Part shown: piece by piece, positions 53,051 through 62,334 of the stretch
Layout: each line of letters starts with the position of its first letter
How positions within the stretch are numbered: the first letter of the stretch is position 1
Origin: Streptomyces cinnamoneus
GTDB taxonomy: Bacteria; Actinomycetota; Actinomycetes; Streptomycetales; Streptomycetaceae
Reading direction: 5' to 3'
Length of the DNA stretch: 64,000 nt
Assembly (NCBI RefSeq): GCF_002939475.1
Contig: NZ_PKFQ01000001.1
Coordinates: 1,736,001-1,800,000 of the forward strand
Program-made: the position numbers and the translations under genes
Notes under the pieces: model-generated
Database searches by the model: none
Seen by the model: the letters and a program-made list of their open reading frames with translations, nothing else
Told to the model about the DNA's origin: nothing

Positions 53051-55567
53051 TCATCCCTGGGCGGCGTGGATGGCCAGGGCGCGGCGCAGGTCGTCGAGCT
53101 GGTCGGTGAGGCGGCGGCGCAGCGCGGGGGTGGGGTCGGCGTCGCGCAGGCACTGTTCGCCGCGGCGCAGGTTCTCCTCGTCGATGAGGGTGCGGGGGAA
53201 CCCGTCGCGGCCGGCGGCGACGGCGAGGGCGGGTCCGCGGCGGGCGGCGACGGCGACGGCGTCGGGGTAGTAGCGGTCGAGGTAGGGGCGGAGGAGGTCG
53301 GTCTGCTCGGGCTGCCAGAAGCCCTGTGCGGTGGCGGTGAAGAGGTAGTTGGACAGGTCGTCGCCGCCGTACATGGCGTGCCAGGCGGCTTCCTTGGTCA
53401 CCGGGTCGGGGAGGGCGGCGCGGCAGCGTGCGGCGCCTTCCTGGCCGGTGGCGCTGGGGTCGCGGGTGAGTTCGGCGTCGATGTCGGCGGTGGTGGTGGC
53501 GCCGAGGACGGCCAGGCGGGCGAGGATGCCCCAGCGCAGTTCGGGGTCGAGGGCGGGGCCGGCGGGGACGGTGCCGGCGGCCAGCCAGTCCTGGAGGGTG
53601 GTGGGGGTGGTGGCGCTGGAGATGAGGGTGCGGACGGCGGTCAGGCGCAGGCCGTGGGCGTCGGTGCCCTCGGTGCGGGTGAGGAGGTCGTGGCAGAGGT
53701 CGGTGAGGGTGGCGAGGGCGGCGGGGCGGTCCTTCGCGGTCGTGTAGTGGTCGGCGATCGCGGTGCGGGCGAAGGCGAGGACGCCTTGGGTGATGGCGAT
53801 GTCGTTCTCGTGCGGCAGGTGGGCGCGGGCGGCGTCGAGGTAGGCGGCGGGGGCGAGCTCGGCGTCGCGGACCATGTCGCGGGCGGCGTTCCACAGGACG
53901 GCCCGGGTGAGGGGGTCGGGGAGGGAGGAGAGGGAGGTGAGGGCGGTGGTCCAGGAGTCGGGGTCGAGGCGGACCTTGGCGTAGGTGAGGTCGCCGTCGT
54001 TGAGGAGGACGAGTGCGGGGCGGGGGCCGGGGAGGTCGAGGACGGGGGTGTGGCCGTCGGCGGGGAGGTCGAGGGTGAGGGGGGTGCGGGGGGTGAGGGC
54101 GTGGGGGTCGTCGGGGGTGTGGTCGTAGAGGCCGACGGTGAGGTGGTGGGGGCGGGTGCCGTCGTGGTGGAGCTCCAGTCGCCAGGTGCCGGGGGTGGTG
54201 GGGGCGGGGGTGTGGGGGGTGAGGGTGTCGACTCCGCTGGTGCGCAGCCAGTGGGCGGCCCAGGTGGGGACGTCGCGGCTGGAGTGGCGGTCGAGGGAGT
54301 CGATGAAGTCGGCGAGGGTGGCGTTGCCGAAGCGGTGGCGGGAGAAGTGGTCGTTGATGCCGGCGAGGAAGTCCTTCTCGCCGAGCCAGGTGACGAGCTG
54401 GCGCAGGGCGCTGGCGCCCTTGGCGTAGGAGATGCCGTCGAAGTTGAGGAGTGCGGAGGCGGTGTCGGTCACGGCGCCGGGGGCGGGGGCGACGGGGTGG
54501 GTGGAGGGGCGTTGGTCGGCGTCGTAGCCCCAGCTCTTGCGGGCGATGGCGAAGTCGGTCCAGGTGCCGGTGAAGCGGGTGGCGTCGGCGAGGACCTGGT
54601 ACCCCATGTACTCGGCGAAGGACTCGTTGAGCCAGATGTCGTCCCACCAGCGGAGGGTGACGAGGTCGCCGAACCACATGTGGGCCATCTCGTGGGCGAT
54701 GACCATGCCGCGGGTCTGGCGTTCGGTGTCGGTGACGGCGGAGCGGTAGACGAATTCGTCGCGGAAGGTGACGAGGCCGGGGTTCTCCATGGCGCCGGCG
54801 TTGAACTCGGGGACGAACGCCTGGTCGTAGGAGTCGAAGGGGTAGGGCTCGTCGAAGATCTCGTGGTAGCGGTCGAAGCAGCGCCGGGTGATGTCGAGGA
54901 GTTCGCCGGCGTCGGCGTCGAGGTGGGGGGCGAGGGAACGGCGGCAGTGCAGGGCGAAGGGCAGGCCGGCGTGCTCGGTGTGGACGCTGTGCCAGGGGCC
55001 GGCGGCGAAAGCGACGAAGTAGGTGCTCAGGGGTTTCGTGGTGGCCAGGTGCCAGCGGCCTTGGGCGGGCGGTCCGACGCGGGTGGCGCGGGCGTTGCCG
55101 AGAACGGTCCAGTGCGGGGGTGCGGTGACGGTGGCGTCGTAGACGGCCTTGAGGTCGGGCTGGTCGAAGGCGGCGAAGACGCGCTGGGCGTCGTCGATGA
55201 AGGTCTGGGTGTAGAGGTAGGTCTCCCCGTCGGCGGGGTCGGTGAAGCGGTGCATGCCCTCGCCGGTGCGGGAGTAGCGCATGTCGGCTTCGACGTGGAG
55301 TTCGTGGGGGCCGGCGGTGAGGGTGAGCGGTAGCCGGTTGTCGTCGAGCGTGGCGGGGTCGAGCGGGGTGCCGTCGAGGCGGACGGTGTGCAGGGTGGCG
55401 GGTTTGAGTTCGACGAAGGTGTCGCCGGAGTTCCGTGCGGTGAAGTGGATGACGGTGGTGGAGCGGAAGTGTTCGTCGCCGCGGGTGAGGTCGAGGTCGA
55501 TCTCGTAGCGGTGGACGTCGAGGAGGCGGGCTCGGGTCTGGGCTTCGTCACACGTCAGTACGGGCAT
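53051..55567 (-). CDS. pepN: aminopeptidase N (M1 family)
   Basis: Zinc aminopeptidase of 838 residues from the ATG at 55567 (MPVLTCDEAQTRARLLDVHR); an earlier ATG adds six residues. N-terminal beta-saddle domain, then the exopeptidase motif FNAGAMENPGLVTFRD (GAMEN), the zinc site GMVIAHEMAHMWFGDLVTLR (HExxH) with the third ligand Glu in WLNESFAEYMGYQ, and the catalytic Tyr in LNFDGISYAKGASALRQL. The C-terminal ERAP1-like helical domain completes the usual actinobacterial length. No signal peptide; cytoplasmic peptide turnover is expected. Confidence 0.97.
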   Translation of the reverse strand: MPVLTCDEAQTRARLLDVHRYEIDLDLTRGDEHFRSTTVIHFTARNSGDTFVELKPATLHTVRLDGTPLDPATLDDNRLPLTLTAGPHELHVEADMRYSRTGEGMHRFTDPADGETYLYTQTFIDDAQRVFAAFDQPDLKAVYDATVTAPPHWTVLGNARATRVGPPAQGRWHLATTKPLSTYFVAFAAGPWHSVHTEHAGLPFALHCRRSLAPHLDADAGELLDITRRCFDRYHEIFDEPYPFDSYDQAFVPEFNAGAMENPGLVTFRDEFVYRSAVTDTERQTRGMVIAHEMAHMWFGDLVTLRWWDDIWLNESFAEYMGYQVLADATRFTGTWTDFAIARKSWGYDADQRPSTHPVAPAPGAVTDTASALLNFDGISYAKGASALRQLVTWLGEKDFLAGINDHFSRHRFGNATLADFIDSLDRHSSRDVPTWAAHWLRTSGVDTLTPHTPAPTTPGTWRLELHHDGTRPHHLTVGLYDHTPDDPHALTPRTPLTLDLPADGHTPVLDLPGPRPALVLLNDGDLTYAKVRLDPDSWTTALTSLSSLPDPLTRAVLWNAARDMVRDAELAPAAYLDAARAHLPHENDIAITQGVLAFARTAIADHYTTAKDRPAALATLTDLCHDLLTRTEGTDAHGLRLTAVRTLISSATTPTTLQDWLAAGTVPAGPALDPELRWGILARLAVLGATTTADIDAELTRDPSATGQEGAARCRAALPDPVTKEAAWHAMYGGDDLSNYLFTATAQGFWQPEQTDLLRPYLDRYYPDAVAVAARRGPALAVAAGRDGFPRTLIDEENLRRGEQCLRDADPTPALRRRLTDQLDDLRRALAIHAAQG

Positions 55568-55808
55568 GCGGTCATGCTGCCGCATCAGGGGGGTGGGGGC
55601 CGAGGGGGTTTTCCGCGTCCGGATTCGCTGTGGCGGCCGGGTGGTGTGGGGCTCCTGTTGTGGCCCGGCCTGGGCGGGGGGCTGTCGAGGCCCGGTCGTG
55701 GGCGGGCCCGGTGGCGTCCGGGACCCGCTGGGGTCCACTCGTGCCCCAGGCCCCGGGCCGGAGAGCCGGAGAGCCGGGGGCCGCGGGTGCGGCCCGTCCG
55801 GCGTGGGG

Positions 55809-56120
55809 TCAGGCCCGGGCGATGGTCTCGTGGTGGCGGATGACCTCCGCGATGATGAAGTTGAGGAACTTCTCCGCGAAGGCGGGGTCAAGTTTCGCGT
55901 TCTCGGCGAGTTCGCGCAGGCGGGCGATCTGGCGGGACTCGCGGGCGGGGTCGGCGGGGGGCATCTTGTGGGCGGCCTTGAGGTGGCCGACCTGCTGGGT
56001 GCATTTGAAGCGCTCGGCGAGCATGTGGATCACCGCGGCGTCGATGTTGTCGATGCTGTCGCGCAGGCGCGTGAGCTCCGCACGCACGGACTCGTCGTTG
56101 GCACTGTTGTTCATCTCCAC
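55809..56120 (-). CDS. chorismate mutase (AroQ class)
   Basis: 103 residues. Start GTG at 56120 is preferred over ATG at 56114 because AGG sits 8 bp before it. All-helical AroQ fold: LTRLRDSIDNIDAAVIHMLA with the active-site Arg, ERFKCTQQVGHLKAAHKMPP (Arg/Lys), ESRQIARLRELAENAKLDP and FLNFIIAEVIRHHETIA. Converts chorismate to prephenate for Phe/Tyr synthesis. It is not fused to prephenate dehydratase. Its start lies only 9 bp downstream of the AraC regulator stop on the same strand, so read-through from that gene is possible. Confidence 0.93.
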   Translation of the reverse strand: MEMNNSANDESVRAELTRLRDSIDNIDAAVIHMLAERFKCTQQVGHLKAAHKMPPADPARESRQIARLRELAENAKLDPAFAEKFLNFIIAEVIRHHETIARA

Positions 56121-56129
56121 ACCACGAGC

Positions 56130-57020
56130 CTATGCGGAAGGGCGCGATCCAATGACCGGCGGGTGCTCCGGATCGGGGACGCGGTCGCTCCAGCCGCCGG
56201 GCAGGGCACGGCCGACGCGCTCGCGGAAGCGGACGGGGGCGGTGCCGACGCGGCGGGTGAAGAGGCGGCTGAAGTAGGCGGGGTCGTCGTAGCCGACGCG
56301 GCGGGCGACGGCGGCGACGGGCAGCTCGGTGGCGGCGAGGAGTTCCTTGGCGCGGCCGAGCCGGATGCCCAGCAGGTAGTCCTTGGGGCTGCAGCCGGCG
56401 CCGCGGCGCACGGCGGTGCGCAGCTCGGCGGGGGTCATGCCGTGGCGGGCGGCGTGCTGGGTGACGGACAGGGGCAGGAAGGCGTCGCGGGCCAGGGCCG
56501 CGAGGACGGGGTCGGCGCCGGTGGCGGTGTCGGCGCGGGCCCGGCGCAGGGCGACGAGCAGTTCGTGGACGGCGGCGGAGGTCTCGACCTCCAGCAGGGG
56601 GTTGCCGCGGCGGGCGGCGCGGGCGATGCGGGTGACGGCGGCGCGGGCGCCGGTGGTGTCGGTGAGGGGGACGACGGGGCGTTCGGGTTCGATGTAGCCG
56701 AGTTCGGTGTAGGCGCCGACGGCGGTGCCGGTGAAGTCGACGAAGGCCTCGTCCCAGCCGGCGCCGTGGCCGGCGCCGTAGTGGTGGGGGGTGCCGGGGG
56801 TGAGCCAGAGCAGGGCGGGGGCGATGACGGGGCGGGTACGGCCGTCGGGGGTGCGGTACCAGCCGGCTCCGGCGCTGACGACGACGGCGACGTGGTGGTC
56901 GAGGGTGCGGGGGCCGACGGGCGGCAGGGCGCCGTGCTGGAGTCCCACGCCGAGGCAGACCAGGCCGAGCCGGTGGTGGACCGGGCCGGGCGTGAAGTAG
57001 CGCATCCAGGTGTGGTACAC
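56130..57020 (-). CDS. AraC-family transcriptional regulator
   Basis: 296 residues from the GTG at 57020, with GAAAGGCGG about 8 bp upstream (an ATG at 57005 is a weaker alternative). An N-terminal AraC-type cupin sensor (HHVAVVVSAGAGWYRTPDGR, LLWLTPGTPHHYGAGHGAGW) is followed by two HTH motifs in the C-terminal domain (TQHAARHGMTPAELRTAVRR; LPVAAVARRVGYDDPAYFSR, LFTRRVGTAPVRFRER). It is divergent from the GH35 gene, and the TGGAC box (57044-57072) lies 23 bp upstream, so it probably senses a released sugar and activates GH35 and, through the same box at 62232, GH101. Moderate certainty for the regulon, high for the family. Confidence 0.94.
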   Translation of the reverse strand: MYHTWMRYFTPGPVHHRLGLVCLGVGLQHGALPPVGPRTLDHHVAVVVSAGAGWYRTPDGRTRPVIAPALLWLTPGTPHHYGAGHGAGWDEAFVDFTGTAVGAYTELGYIEPERPVVPLTDTTGARAAVTRIARAARRGNPLLEVETSAAVHELLVALRRARADTATGADPVLAALARDAFLPLSVTQHAARHGMTPAELRTAVRRGAGCSPKDYLLGIRLGRAKELLAATELPVAAVARRVGYDDPAYFSRLFTRRVGTAPVRFRERVGRALPGGWSDRVPDPEHPPVIGSRPSA

Positions 57021-57043
57021 GCGCCGCCGCCTTTCCGTGACTC

Positions 57044-57072
57044 GTCCAATCAGGGCCGATCTTTGTCCATGG
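57044..57072 (+). promoter_or_regulatory. AraC-type operator box in front of GH35
   Basis: GTCCAA (57044-57049) and CTTTGTCCATGG (57061-57072): two direct GTCCA half-sites 21 bp apart, two helical turns. The same composite box occurs before the GH101 gene in the same orientation relative to the gene. It overlaps the first ATG of the GH35 frame (57069). Confidence 0.75.
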
Positions 57073-57143
57073 CCCCCTCCCCCGCCAGAGGGCGACGATG
57101 GTCTCCGGACGCCGGAGTGGGCCGAGGGCAGGGGGCGGGGTCG

Positions 57144-58943
57144 GTGGCGCGTTTCGTCGGGAACGGGGACGGGGGCGGGGACGCGGAGGCCGGTGGGTGG
57201 CCGGTGCGGCTGTTGTCGGGGGCGATGCACTACTTCCGGGTGCACGAGGCGCACTGGGCGCACCGTCTGGGGATGTTGCGGGCGATGGGTCTCAACTGCG
57301 TGGAGACGTATGTGCCGTGGAACCGGCACGAGCCCCTTCCGGGGCGCCCGCGTGACGTTCAGGAGCTGGGGCGTTTCCTCGACGCGGCGGCAGCGGCGGG
57401 GTTGTGGGCGGTCGTGCGGCCCGGCCCGTACATCTGCGCGGAGTGGGAGAACGGGGGGTTGCCGTTCTGGCTGACGGGGCGGTTGGGGCGGCGGGTGCGC
57501 ACGCGGGACGCCGCTTTCCTGCGGGCGGTGGACGGCTGGTTCGCGCTGGTGGCGGAGCAGGTGGTGGGCCGGCAGGCGGACCGGGGTGGTCCGGTGGTGC
57601 TGGTGCAGGTGGAGAACGAGTACGGGTCGTATGGGAGTGACGAGGTTTATCTGCGGCATCTCGTAGAACGGTTGCGTGGGTGCGGTGTCACGGTTCCGCT
57701 GGTGACCTCCGACGGGCCGGAGGATCACATGCTGTCGGGTGGCACGGTGCCGGGGCTGCCGGCGACGGTGAACTTCGGTTCGGGGGCGGGTGAGGCGTTC
57801 GCGGCGCTGCGGCGGCACCGGCCGGAGGGCGGGCCGTTGATGTGCATGGAGTTCTGGTGCGGCTGGTTCACGCACTGGGGCGGGCGTCCGGCCGTCCGGG
57901 AGGCCGGGGAGGCGGCGGGGGTGCTGCGGGAGATCGTGGGGCGTGGTGCGTCGGTCAACGTCTACATGGCGCACGGGGGGACGAACTTCGGTGGCTGGTC
58001 GGGGGCGAACCGCTCGGGTGAGGACCACCGTGGGGTGCTGGAGCCGGTGGTGACGTCGTACGACTACGACGCGCCGGTCGACGAGTACGGCCGTCCGACG
58101 GCGAAGTTCTGGGCGTTCCGCGAGGTGCTGGCCGCCTGTCCGGACCGTGCGGGGCCGCCGCCCCCGCCGCCCGCGGCGCCGGCGGCGTTGCGGGCGGCGG
58201 TGCGGGTGCCGCTGGTGGAGTGGGCCGCGCTGGGTGGGGTCGTGGACGTGCTGGGCGGGCCGGAGGCGGTGGGCCCGGTGCCGCCGTCGTTCGAGGAGCT
58301 GGGGGTCGAGCGGGGGGTGGTGCGGTACCGCTTCGACGTGCCGGGGCCGCGGCGGGCGTATCCGCTGCGGGTGGCGGGGCTGCGGGACGTGGCGGTGGCG
58401 TACGTGGACGGGGTCCGTGCGGCCACGGTGGAGACGGAGTCGGGGGTGATCGGTGAGGTGCCGGGGCCGGCCCGTGTGGAGCTGTGGGTGGAGTCGCTGG
58501 GCCGGGTCAATTACGGGCCGCGGCTGGGTGAGGCCAAGGGCCTCACGGGCGGGCTGCTGCACGAGCGGCAGTACGTGCACGGGGTGCGGGCGCGGGGGCT
58601 GCGGCTGGAGGCGCTGGAGGAGGCGGGGGCGGCGGCGCGGGTGCCGTGGCGGGGCCGGGTGGGCGCGGGGGGTGCTCCGGGGCTGTACCGGGGGAGGTTC
58701 GCGGTGGCGGGGGCGGGGGACGCGGTGCTGGAGCTGCCCGGCTGGGGGCGGGGCTACGTGTGGGTGAACGGCTTCTGTCTGGGCCGTCACTGGGACCGGG
58801 GGCCGCAGCGTTCGCTGTACGTGCCGGGTCCGGTGCTGCGGGAGGGGGGCAACGAACTGCTGGTCCTGGAGTTCGACCGGGCGGGTGACCGGGAGGCGGT
58901 GCTGGGGTGCCTTCCCGGCCCCGCGTCGCCGCCGGTCCGCTGA
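57144..58943 (+). CDS. beta-galactosidase, glycoside hydrolase family 35
   Basis: 599 residues from the GTG at 57144. An ATG at 57069 is in frame, but it lies inside the operator box that recurs elsewhere, so the later start is preferred. The TIM-barrel shows VRLLSGAMHYFRVH, ETYVPWNRHEP, RPGPYICAEWENGGLPFWL, the acid/base Glu in VQVENEYGSYG and the nucleophile Glu in CMEFWCGWFTHWGG, plus YMAHGGTNFGGWSGAN. C-terminal jelly-roll domains end in GYVWVNGFCLGRHWDRGPQR. It has no signal peptide, so it would act in the cytoplasm on imported disaccharide. GH35 enzymes cleave terminal beta-galactosides, often beta-1,3, which fits the product of the GH101 enzyme at 59044-62169. A Pro-rich insertion (PPPPPPAAPAAL) joins domains. 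Confidence 0.94.
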   Translation: MARFVGNGDGGGDAEAGGWPVRLLSGAMHYFRVHEAHWAHRLGMLRAMGLNCVETYVPWNRHEPLPGRPRDVQELGRFLDAAAAAGLWAVVRPGPYICAEWENGGLPFWLTGRLGRRVRTRDAAFLRAVDGWFALVAEQVVGRQADRGGPVVLVQVENEYGSYGSDEVYLRHLVERLRGCGVTVPLVTSDGPEDHMLSGGTVPGLPATVNFGSGAGEAFAALRRHRPEGGPLMCMEFWCGWFTHWGGRPAVREAGEAAGVLREIVGRGASVNVYMAHGGTNFGGWSGANRSGEDHRGVLEPVVTSYDYDAPVDEYGRPTAKFWAFREVLAACPDRAGPPPPPPAAPAALRAAVRVPLVEWAALGGVVDVLGGPEAVGPVPPSFEELGVERGVVRYRFDVPGPRRAYPLRVAGLRDVAVAYVDGVRAATVETESGVIGEVPGPARVELWVESLGRVNYGPRLGEAKGLTGGLLHERQYVHGVRARGLRLEALEEAGAAARVPWRGRVGAGGAPGLYRGRFAVAGAGDAVLELPGWGRGYVWVNGFCLGRHWDRGPQRSLYVPGPVLREGGNELLVLEFDRAGDREAVLGCLPGPASPPVR

Positions 58944-58987
58944 GCCCGCCCGGCCCCCGGCGGCGCGGGGTGGTGGCTGAGCCCCCC

Positions 58988-59027
58988 GTCCCGCTGGTCA
59001 CCGGCCGATGACGGTGACCAACGGGAC
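58988..59027. terminator. bidirectional hairpin between GH35 and GH101 genes
   Basis: 16-position arms (58988-59003 and 59012-59027) with one mismatch and an 8-base loop, between convergent stops at 58943 and 59044. Confidence 0.85.
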
Positions 59028-59043
59028 GGAACCCCGTGGATGT

Positions 59044-62000
59044 CTATTGCCCGACCTGCCGCACGGTGAAGCCGTCCAGGCAGAACTCAGTGGTCCCGCT
59101 TTCCCCCACCTTCCGTAGTCCCACCCACGCCTCACCCGTATCCGGCGCGGTGAAGTCGTACGAGTACGTCGTCGGCCCGGTGGCGGCCGGCAGGGGCGCG
59201 CGGGTCAGCTCGCGCGGCTGCGGCTCGTCCACGGCGGTCACCCACGCGTACTGTTCCGCCTGCTCGTTCTCGTAGCGGAAGGTGACGCGGTAGCGGTGTC
59301 CGGGCTCGAAGCGCACGGTGTGGGGGACCGTGCGGTAGACGAGGCCCGGGTTCTCGCCCCGCGACTTGAGGGACTGTGTGCCGTCGATGACGTCGTCGAC
59401 GGCCTTGCGGTTCCAGCCGCGCTGCGTGTAGGGCGCGTGCCGCTGGGCGATGTGGGTACGCGGGTCGGTGGTGCCGCCGGCGTTGCCCTTGACGAACGGG
59501 CCCCAGCCCTGCGGCACGTTCTCGAAGTCCTCGGAGACGAGGGTGCCGGGGGGTGCTTCTGTGCGCCGGCCGGGTACGACCCGCAGCGCGTCGAACCGTA
59601 CGCGTGCCCGCCCCGCCGCCACCGTGAGGGCCAGGGTGACCGGGCCGCCGCCGTCGGGGACGGTGAACCAGGTGAACATCCGCTGGAACCGGGTGCCGTG
59701 CTTGCGGTCGGCCGCCATGTGGTTGCCGGCCGTGGAGGTGTCCGTCCAGTTGACGGCGGTGACGCCGTCGGCCGTGCGGACCTGGAGGGCGGCTCTGCGC
59801 CGCTCCCCCGCCGTGGCGCCGACTTCGACCTGGACGGACGCCGCGTACGTGCCGGGTTGGAGACGCGCCAGTCGCTGGCTGACGGTGGCCGCCGCCCCGG
59901 CGCCGACGACGAGTTCGGGGTCGCCCAGGGGACTTTCCACGACGCGGGCGGGGCCGGTGATCTGCCAGGCGTCGAGGGTCTGGGACAGGAAGTGGGGGTC
60001 GCGCAGGGGTGTGCCCTCGCCCCAGTCCGGGTCGGCGGGGGCCGGCCCGTGGGGGTCCGGCTCGCGGGTGAGGACGTAGGGCCGGCCGGCCGCGGCCTCG
60101 ATGGTGACCCTGCCGCGGTGTACGGGCAGGGCCACGGTGCCCGTGCGTCCTCGGGTGGTGAGGCGGTGGAGGTGGACGGTGCGCCGGTGGGCCCAGCCGC
60201 GCGGCAGGGTCCAGGTGGTGGTGCCGCCGTGGGGGTTGTGGTGGTAGAGCTTGGCGGGGTCGGTGGCGCGGCGCGGTTCCCAGGGCAGGAGGTAGGTGTC
60301 GCCGACGGCGACGGTGCGGCCGTCGGTGGTGATCCGCCGGGTGCCGCCGCGGTCGGTGACGTGGACGGTGATGTGGGAGTGGGCGAGGGTGACGTCGTGG
60401 TCGTCCCAGGTCCGGATCGCGAACGCCTGGAGGTACTTCGCGGGGAGGTTGTCGGTCCACAGCTGCCGGTAGAACGCCGTCCAGTCCGTCTTGCCGCGCC
60501 AGCCCTCGAAGTTGCCGAGTCTGGCGGTGGGCAGCAGTGGCCACTTGTCGGCGAAGACGTCTTTCTGGTGGTGGCGGAGGAAGCGGATGAGCCGGGAGTT
60601 GATGCCGCGTGAGGTGTCGGGCCCGTAGTCGGTCTCGGTGGCCCAGTGGGACCAGAGGCTGGAGCGTTCCAGGCCGTGGCCCCATTCGGTGGTGATCTGC
60701 CAGCCCTGCTCGCGCAGGAGGCGCTGGAGCCGGTCGGAGTTCCAGCCGGATTCGCGGAAGACGTCGATGTAGAGGGTGGTCAGCGCCGGGTCGGTCTCCT
60801 CGCGCAGCTGCCGGAAGCGGCGGGCGAGGTCACCGGAGACGAGGTCGCGACGGGGGTCGATGCGGTACGACTGGTCGAGCCAGTCCCACTGCGGGTCGTT
60901 CTCGTCGACGAGCGTCTCGGAGAAGGCGTGGGCCACGGGGTAGGACTCGGTGGTGTTGACGTGGACGGCGAAGTCGCTGTTCCACTTCTTTCCGGCGCGC
61001 AGGAGGGTGTTGAGGTCCGCGAGGCCGCCGGCGCGGGTGTTGTAGTTGCCGCCGTAGTCGGGGTGGGCGGAGTCATGGCCTTCGGACTGGTAGCCCTTGA
61101 GGAGGGTGAACTGCCGTAGCCCGTCGGTGGCCAGGTGGATGCGCTTGATGTTGTCGAGGGTGGTCAGGAACGGGTTGGTGGCCTGGCTGGCGAAGTTGAA
61201 GGGGATGTGCGGGACGACGCGCAGGTGCTGTTCGTCGGCGCCGGGCGGGTCGGTCATGATCTCGCGCAGGGCGATGGCGGCGTCCTGCCAGTCGGTCCTG
61301 CCGTCGCCGTTGCGGTCCCGGGTGAGGATGACGCTGACGCGGGGCAGGGGGGCGGTGTCGTCGGCGGGGGCGGTGGCGGCCCGGTGCGTCCACTGGCCGG
61401 CGGTGATGCGGGCCTCGGTGTGGCCGGGGCGGGCGAGGGTCTGCCGCCACAGACGGCCGTTCTCCCACGCGGTGCGCGCGTCGGGCCGGTCCTGGACGGT
61501 GTTGGTCTCGATGGCGGCGGCGAGCCGGTCGGTGCTGACGACGGCGTAGGCGCACCCCAGGGGCGCCGGGTCGGGGGGTGTGGCCGGGGTGACCCGTACG
61601 AGGGTGTCGCCGTTGCCGGCGGCGTCGAGGGCGATCCGTGCGGCGAGCAGGGTGGCGCCGGGCTGGGTGTCGCGGACGGCGAGGAAGGCGAGGCCGGGGA
61701 TCTGGAGGGTGCCGACGCGGCGGGGCGGGCCGGGGGCGTCGGCGATGCGGGTCACCCGCCAGTCCACGCGCCATCCGTCGACGTGGATCTCGGCGTCGAT
61801 GCGGGTGCCGGTGGGGAGGGTGAGGGTGTAGGTGGCGCGGTCGGCGGTGGTGGTGGCGGTGACGTGGGGGGTGTGCGTGGTCCCGTCGATCAGGAGGGTC
61901 GTGACGGGTTCCTCCTGGCCGTACAGGACGGCGCCGGTGGCGCGGTCGGTGTAGGACAGGATGCGGGGGAAGGCGGTGTCGACCCGGACGTCGAGGGCGG

Positions 62001-62169
62001 CGGAGCGCAGGACGGCCTCGGCGGGGGTGCGGGCCGTGCGGGCGGCCGCGGTGGCGGGGGCGAGGGCCGTGCCGAGGCCGGCGAGGGCGGTGGTGACGAC
62101 GGCGGTCCGGCGGCTCGGGCCGGTCCGGGGGGTGGGGCCGGGGCGGGCTTCGCGTCGGTCTGCGGTCAC
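59044..62169 (-). CDS. secreted endo-alpha-N-acetylgalactosaminidase, glycoside hydrolase family 101
   Basis: 1041 residues from the GTG at 62169. A Tat-like/Sec leader (PSRRTAVVTTALAGLGTALA) precedes the catalytic region. GH101 hallmarks are LLKGYQSEGHDSAHPDYGGN near residue 360, the nucleophile Asp in TLYIDVFRESGWNSDRL and the acid/base Glu in WQITTEWGHGLERSSLWSHW. The family releases Gal-beta-1,3-GalNAc (core 1) from Ser/Thr of mucin-type glycoproteins. Distal beta-sandwich domains follow (about 690-1041), the last with a carbohydrate-binding-like FRYENEQAEQYAWVTAVDEP. At 1041 residues it is shorter than the 1500-plus-residue gut and pathogen enzymes and lacks a sortase motif, so it is probably released. 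The shared operator box 62 bp upstream links it with the AraC/GH35 pair. Confidence 0.9.
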   Translation of the reverse strand: MTADRREARPGPTPRTGPSRRTAVVTTALAGLGTALAPATAAARTARTPAEAVLRSAALDVRVDTAFPRILSYTDRATGAVLYGQEEPVTTLLIDGTTHTPHVTATTTADRATYTLTLPTGTRIDAEIHVDGWRVDWRVTRIADAPGPPRRVGTLQIPGLAFLAVRDTQPGATLLAARIALDAAGNGDTLVRVTPATPPDPAPLGCAYAVVSTDRLAAAIETNTVQDRPDARTAWENGRLWRQTLARPGHTEARITAGQWTHRAATAPADDTAPLPRVSVILTRDRNGDGRTDWQDAAIALREIMTDPPGADEQHLRVVPHIPFNFASQATNPFLTTLDNIKRIHLATDGLRQFTLLKGYQSEGHDSAHPDYGGNYNTRAGGLADLNTLLRAGKKWNSDFAVHVNTTESYPVAHAFSETLVDENDPQWDWLDQSYRIDPRRDLVSGDLARRFRQLREETDPALTTLYIDVFRESGWNSDRLQRLLREQGWQITTEWGHGLERSSLWSHWATETDYGPDTSRGINSRLIRFLRHHQKDVFADKWPLLPTARLGNFEGWRGKTDWTAFYRQLWTDNLPAKYLQAFAIRTWDDHDVTLAHSHITVHVTDRGGTRRITTDGRTVAVGDTYLLPWEPRRATDPAKLYHHNPHGGTTTWTLPRGWAHRRTVHLHRLTTRGRTGTVALPVHRGRVTIEAAAGRPYVLTREPDPHGPAPADPDWGEGTPLRDPHFLSQTLDAWQITGPARVVESPLGDPELVVGAGAAATVSQRLARLQPGTYAASVQVEVGATAGERRRAALQVRTADGVTAVNWTDTSTAGNHMAADRKHGTRFQRMFTWFTVPDGGGPVTLALTVAAGRARVRFDALRVVPGRRTEAPPGTLVSEDFENVPQGWGPFVKGNAGGTTDPRTHIAQRHAPYTQRGWNRKAVDDVIDGTQSLKSRGENPGLVYRTVPHTVRFEPGHRYRVTFRYENEQAEQYAWVTAVDEPQPRELTRAPLPAATGPTTYSYDFTAPDTGEAWVGLRKVGESGTTEFCLDGFTVRQVGQ

Positions 62170-62231
62170 GCTGCTCGTGCCTCCTCGCGCTGGTGGCTAT
62201 GCGTCACCTTGGGCGAGGGGGGCCGGGGTGC

Positions 62232-62261
62232 CCATGGACAAAGGAGTAACCCGTGTTGGAC
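62232..62261 (-). promoter_or_regulatory. AraC-type operator box in front of GH101
   Basis: CCATGGACAAAG (62232-62243) then TTGGAC (62256-62261): TGGAC half-sites 22 bp apart, the same 12-mer and hexamer as at 57044-57072. Read toward the GH101 gene it is GTCCAA then CTTTGTCCATGG, the orientation seen at GH35. It ends 62 bp before the GTG. Confidence 0.75.
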
Positions 62262-62334
62262 TAACGGATGTGTGGGGCGTGGGTGGCCGGGGCCCCCGTT
62301 TCGTCGCGGCGCGGGGCGCGGCATGATGCCGTAC

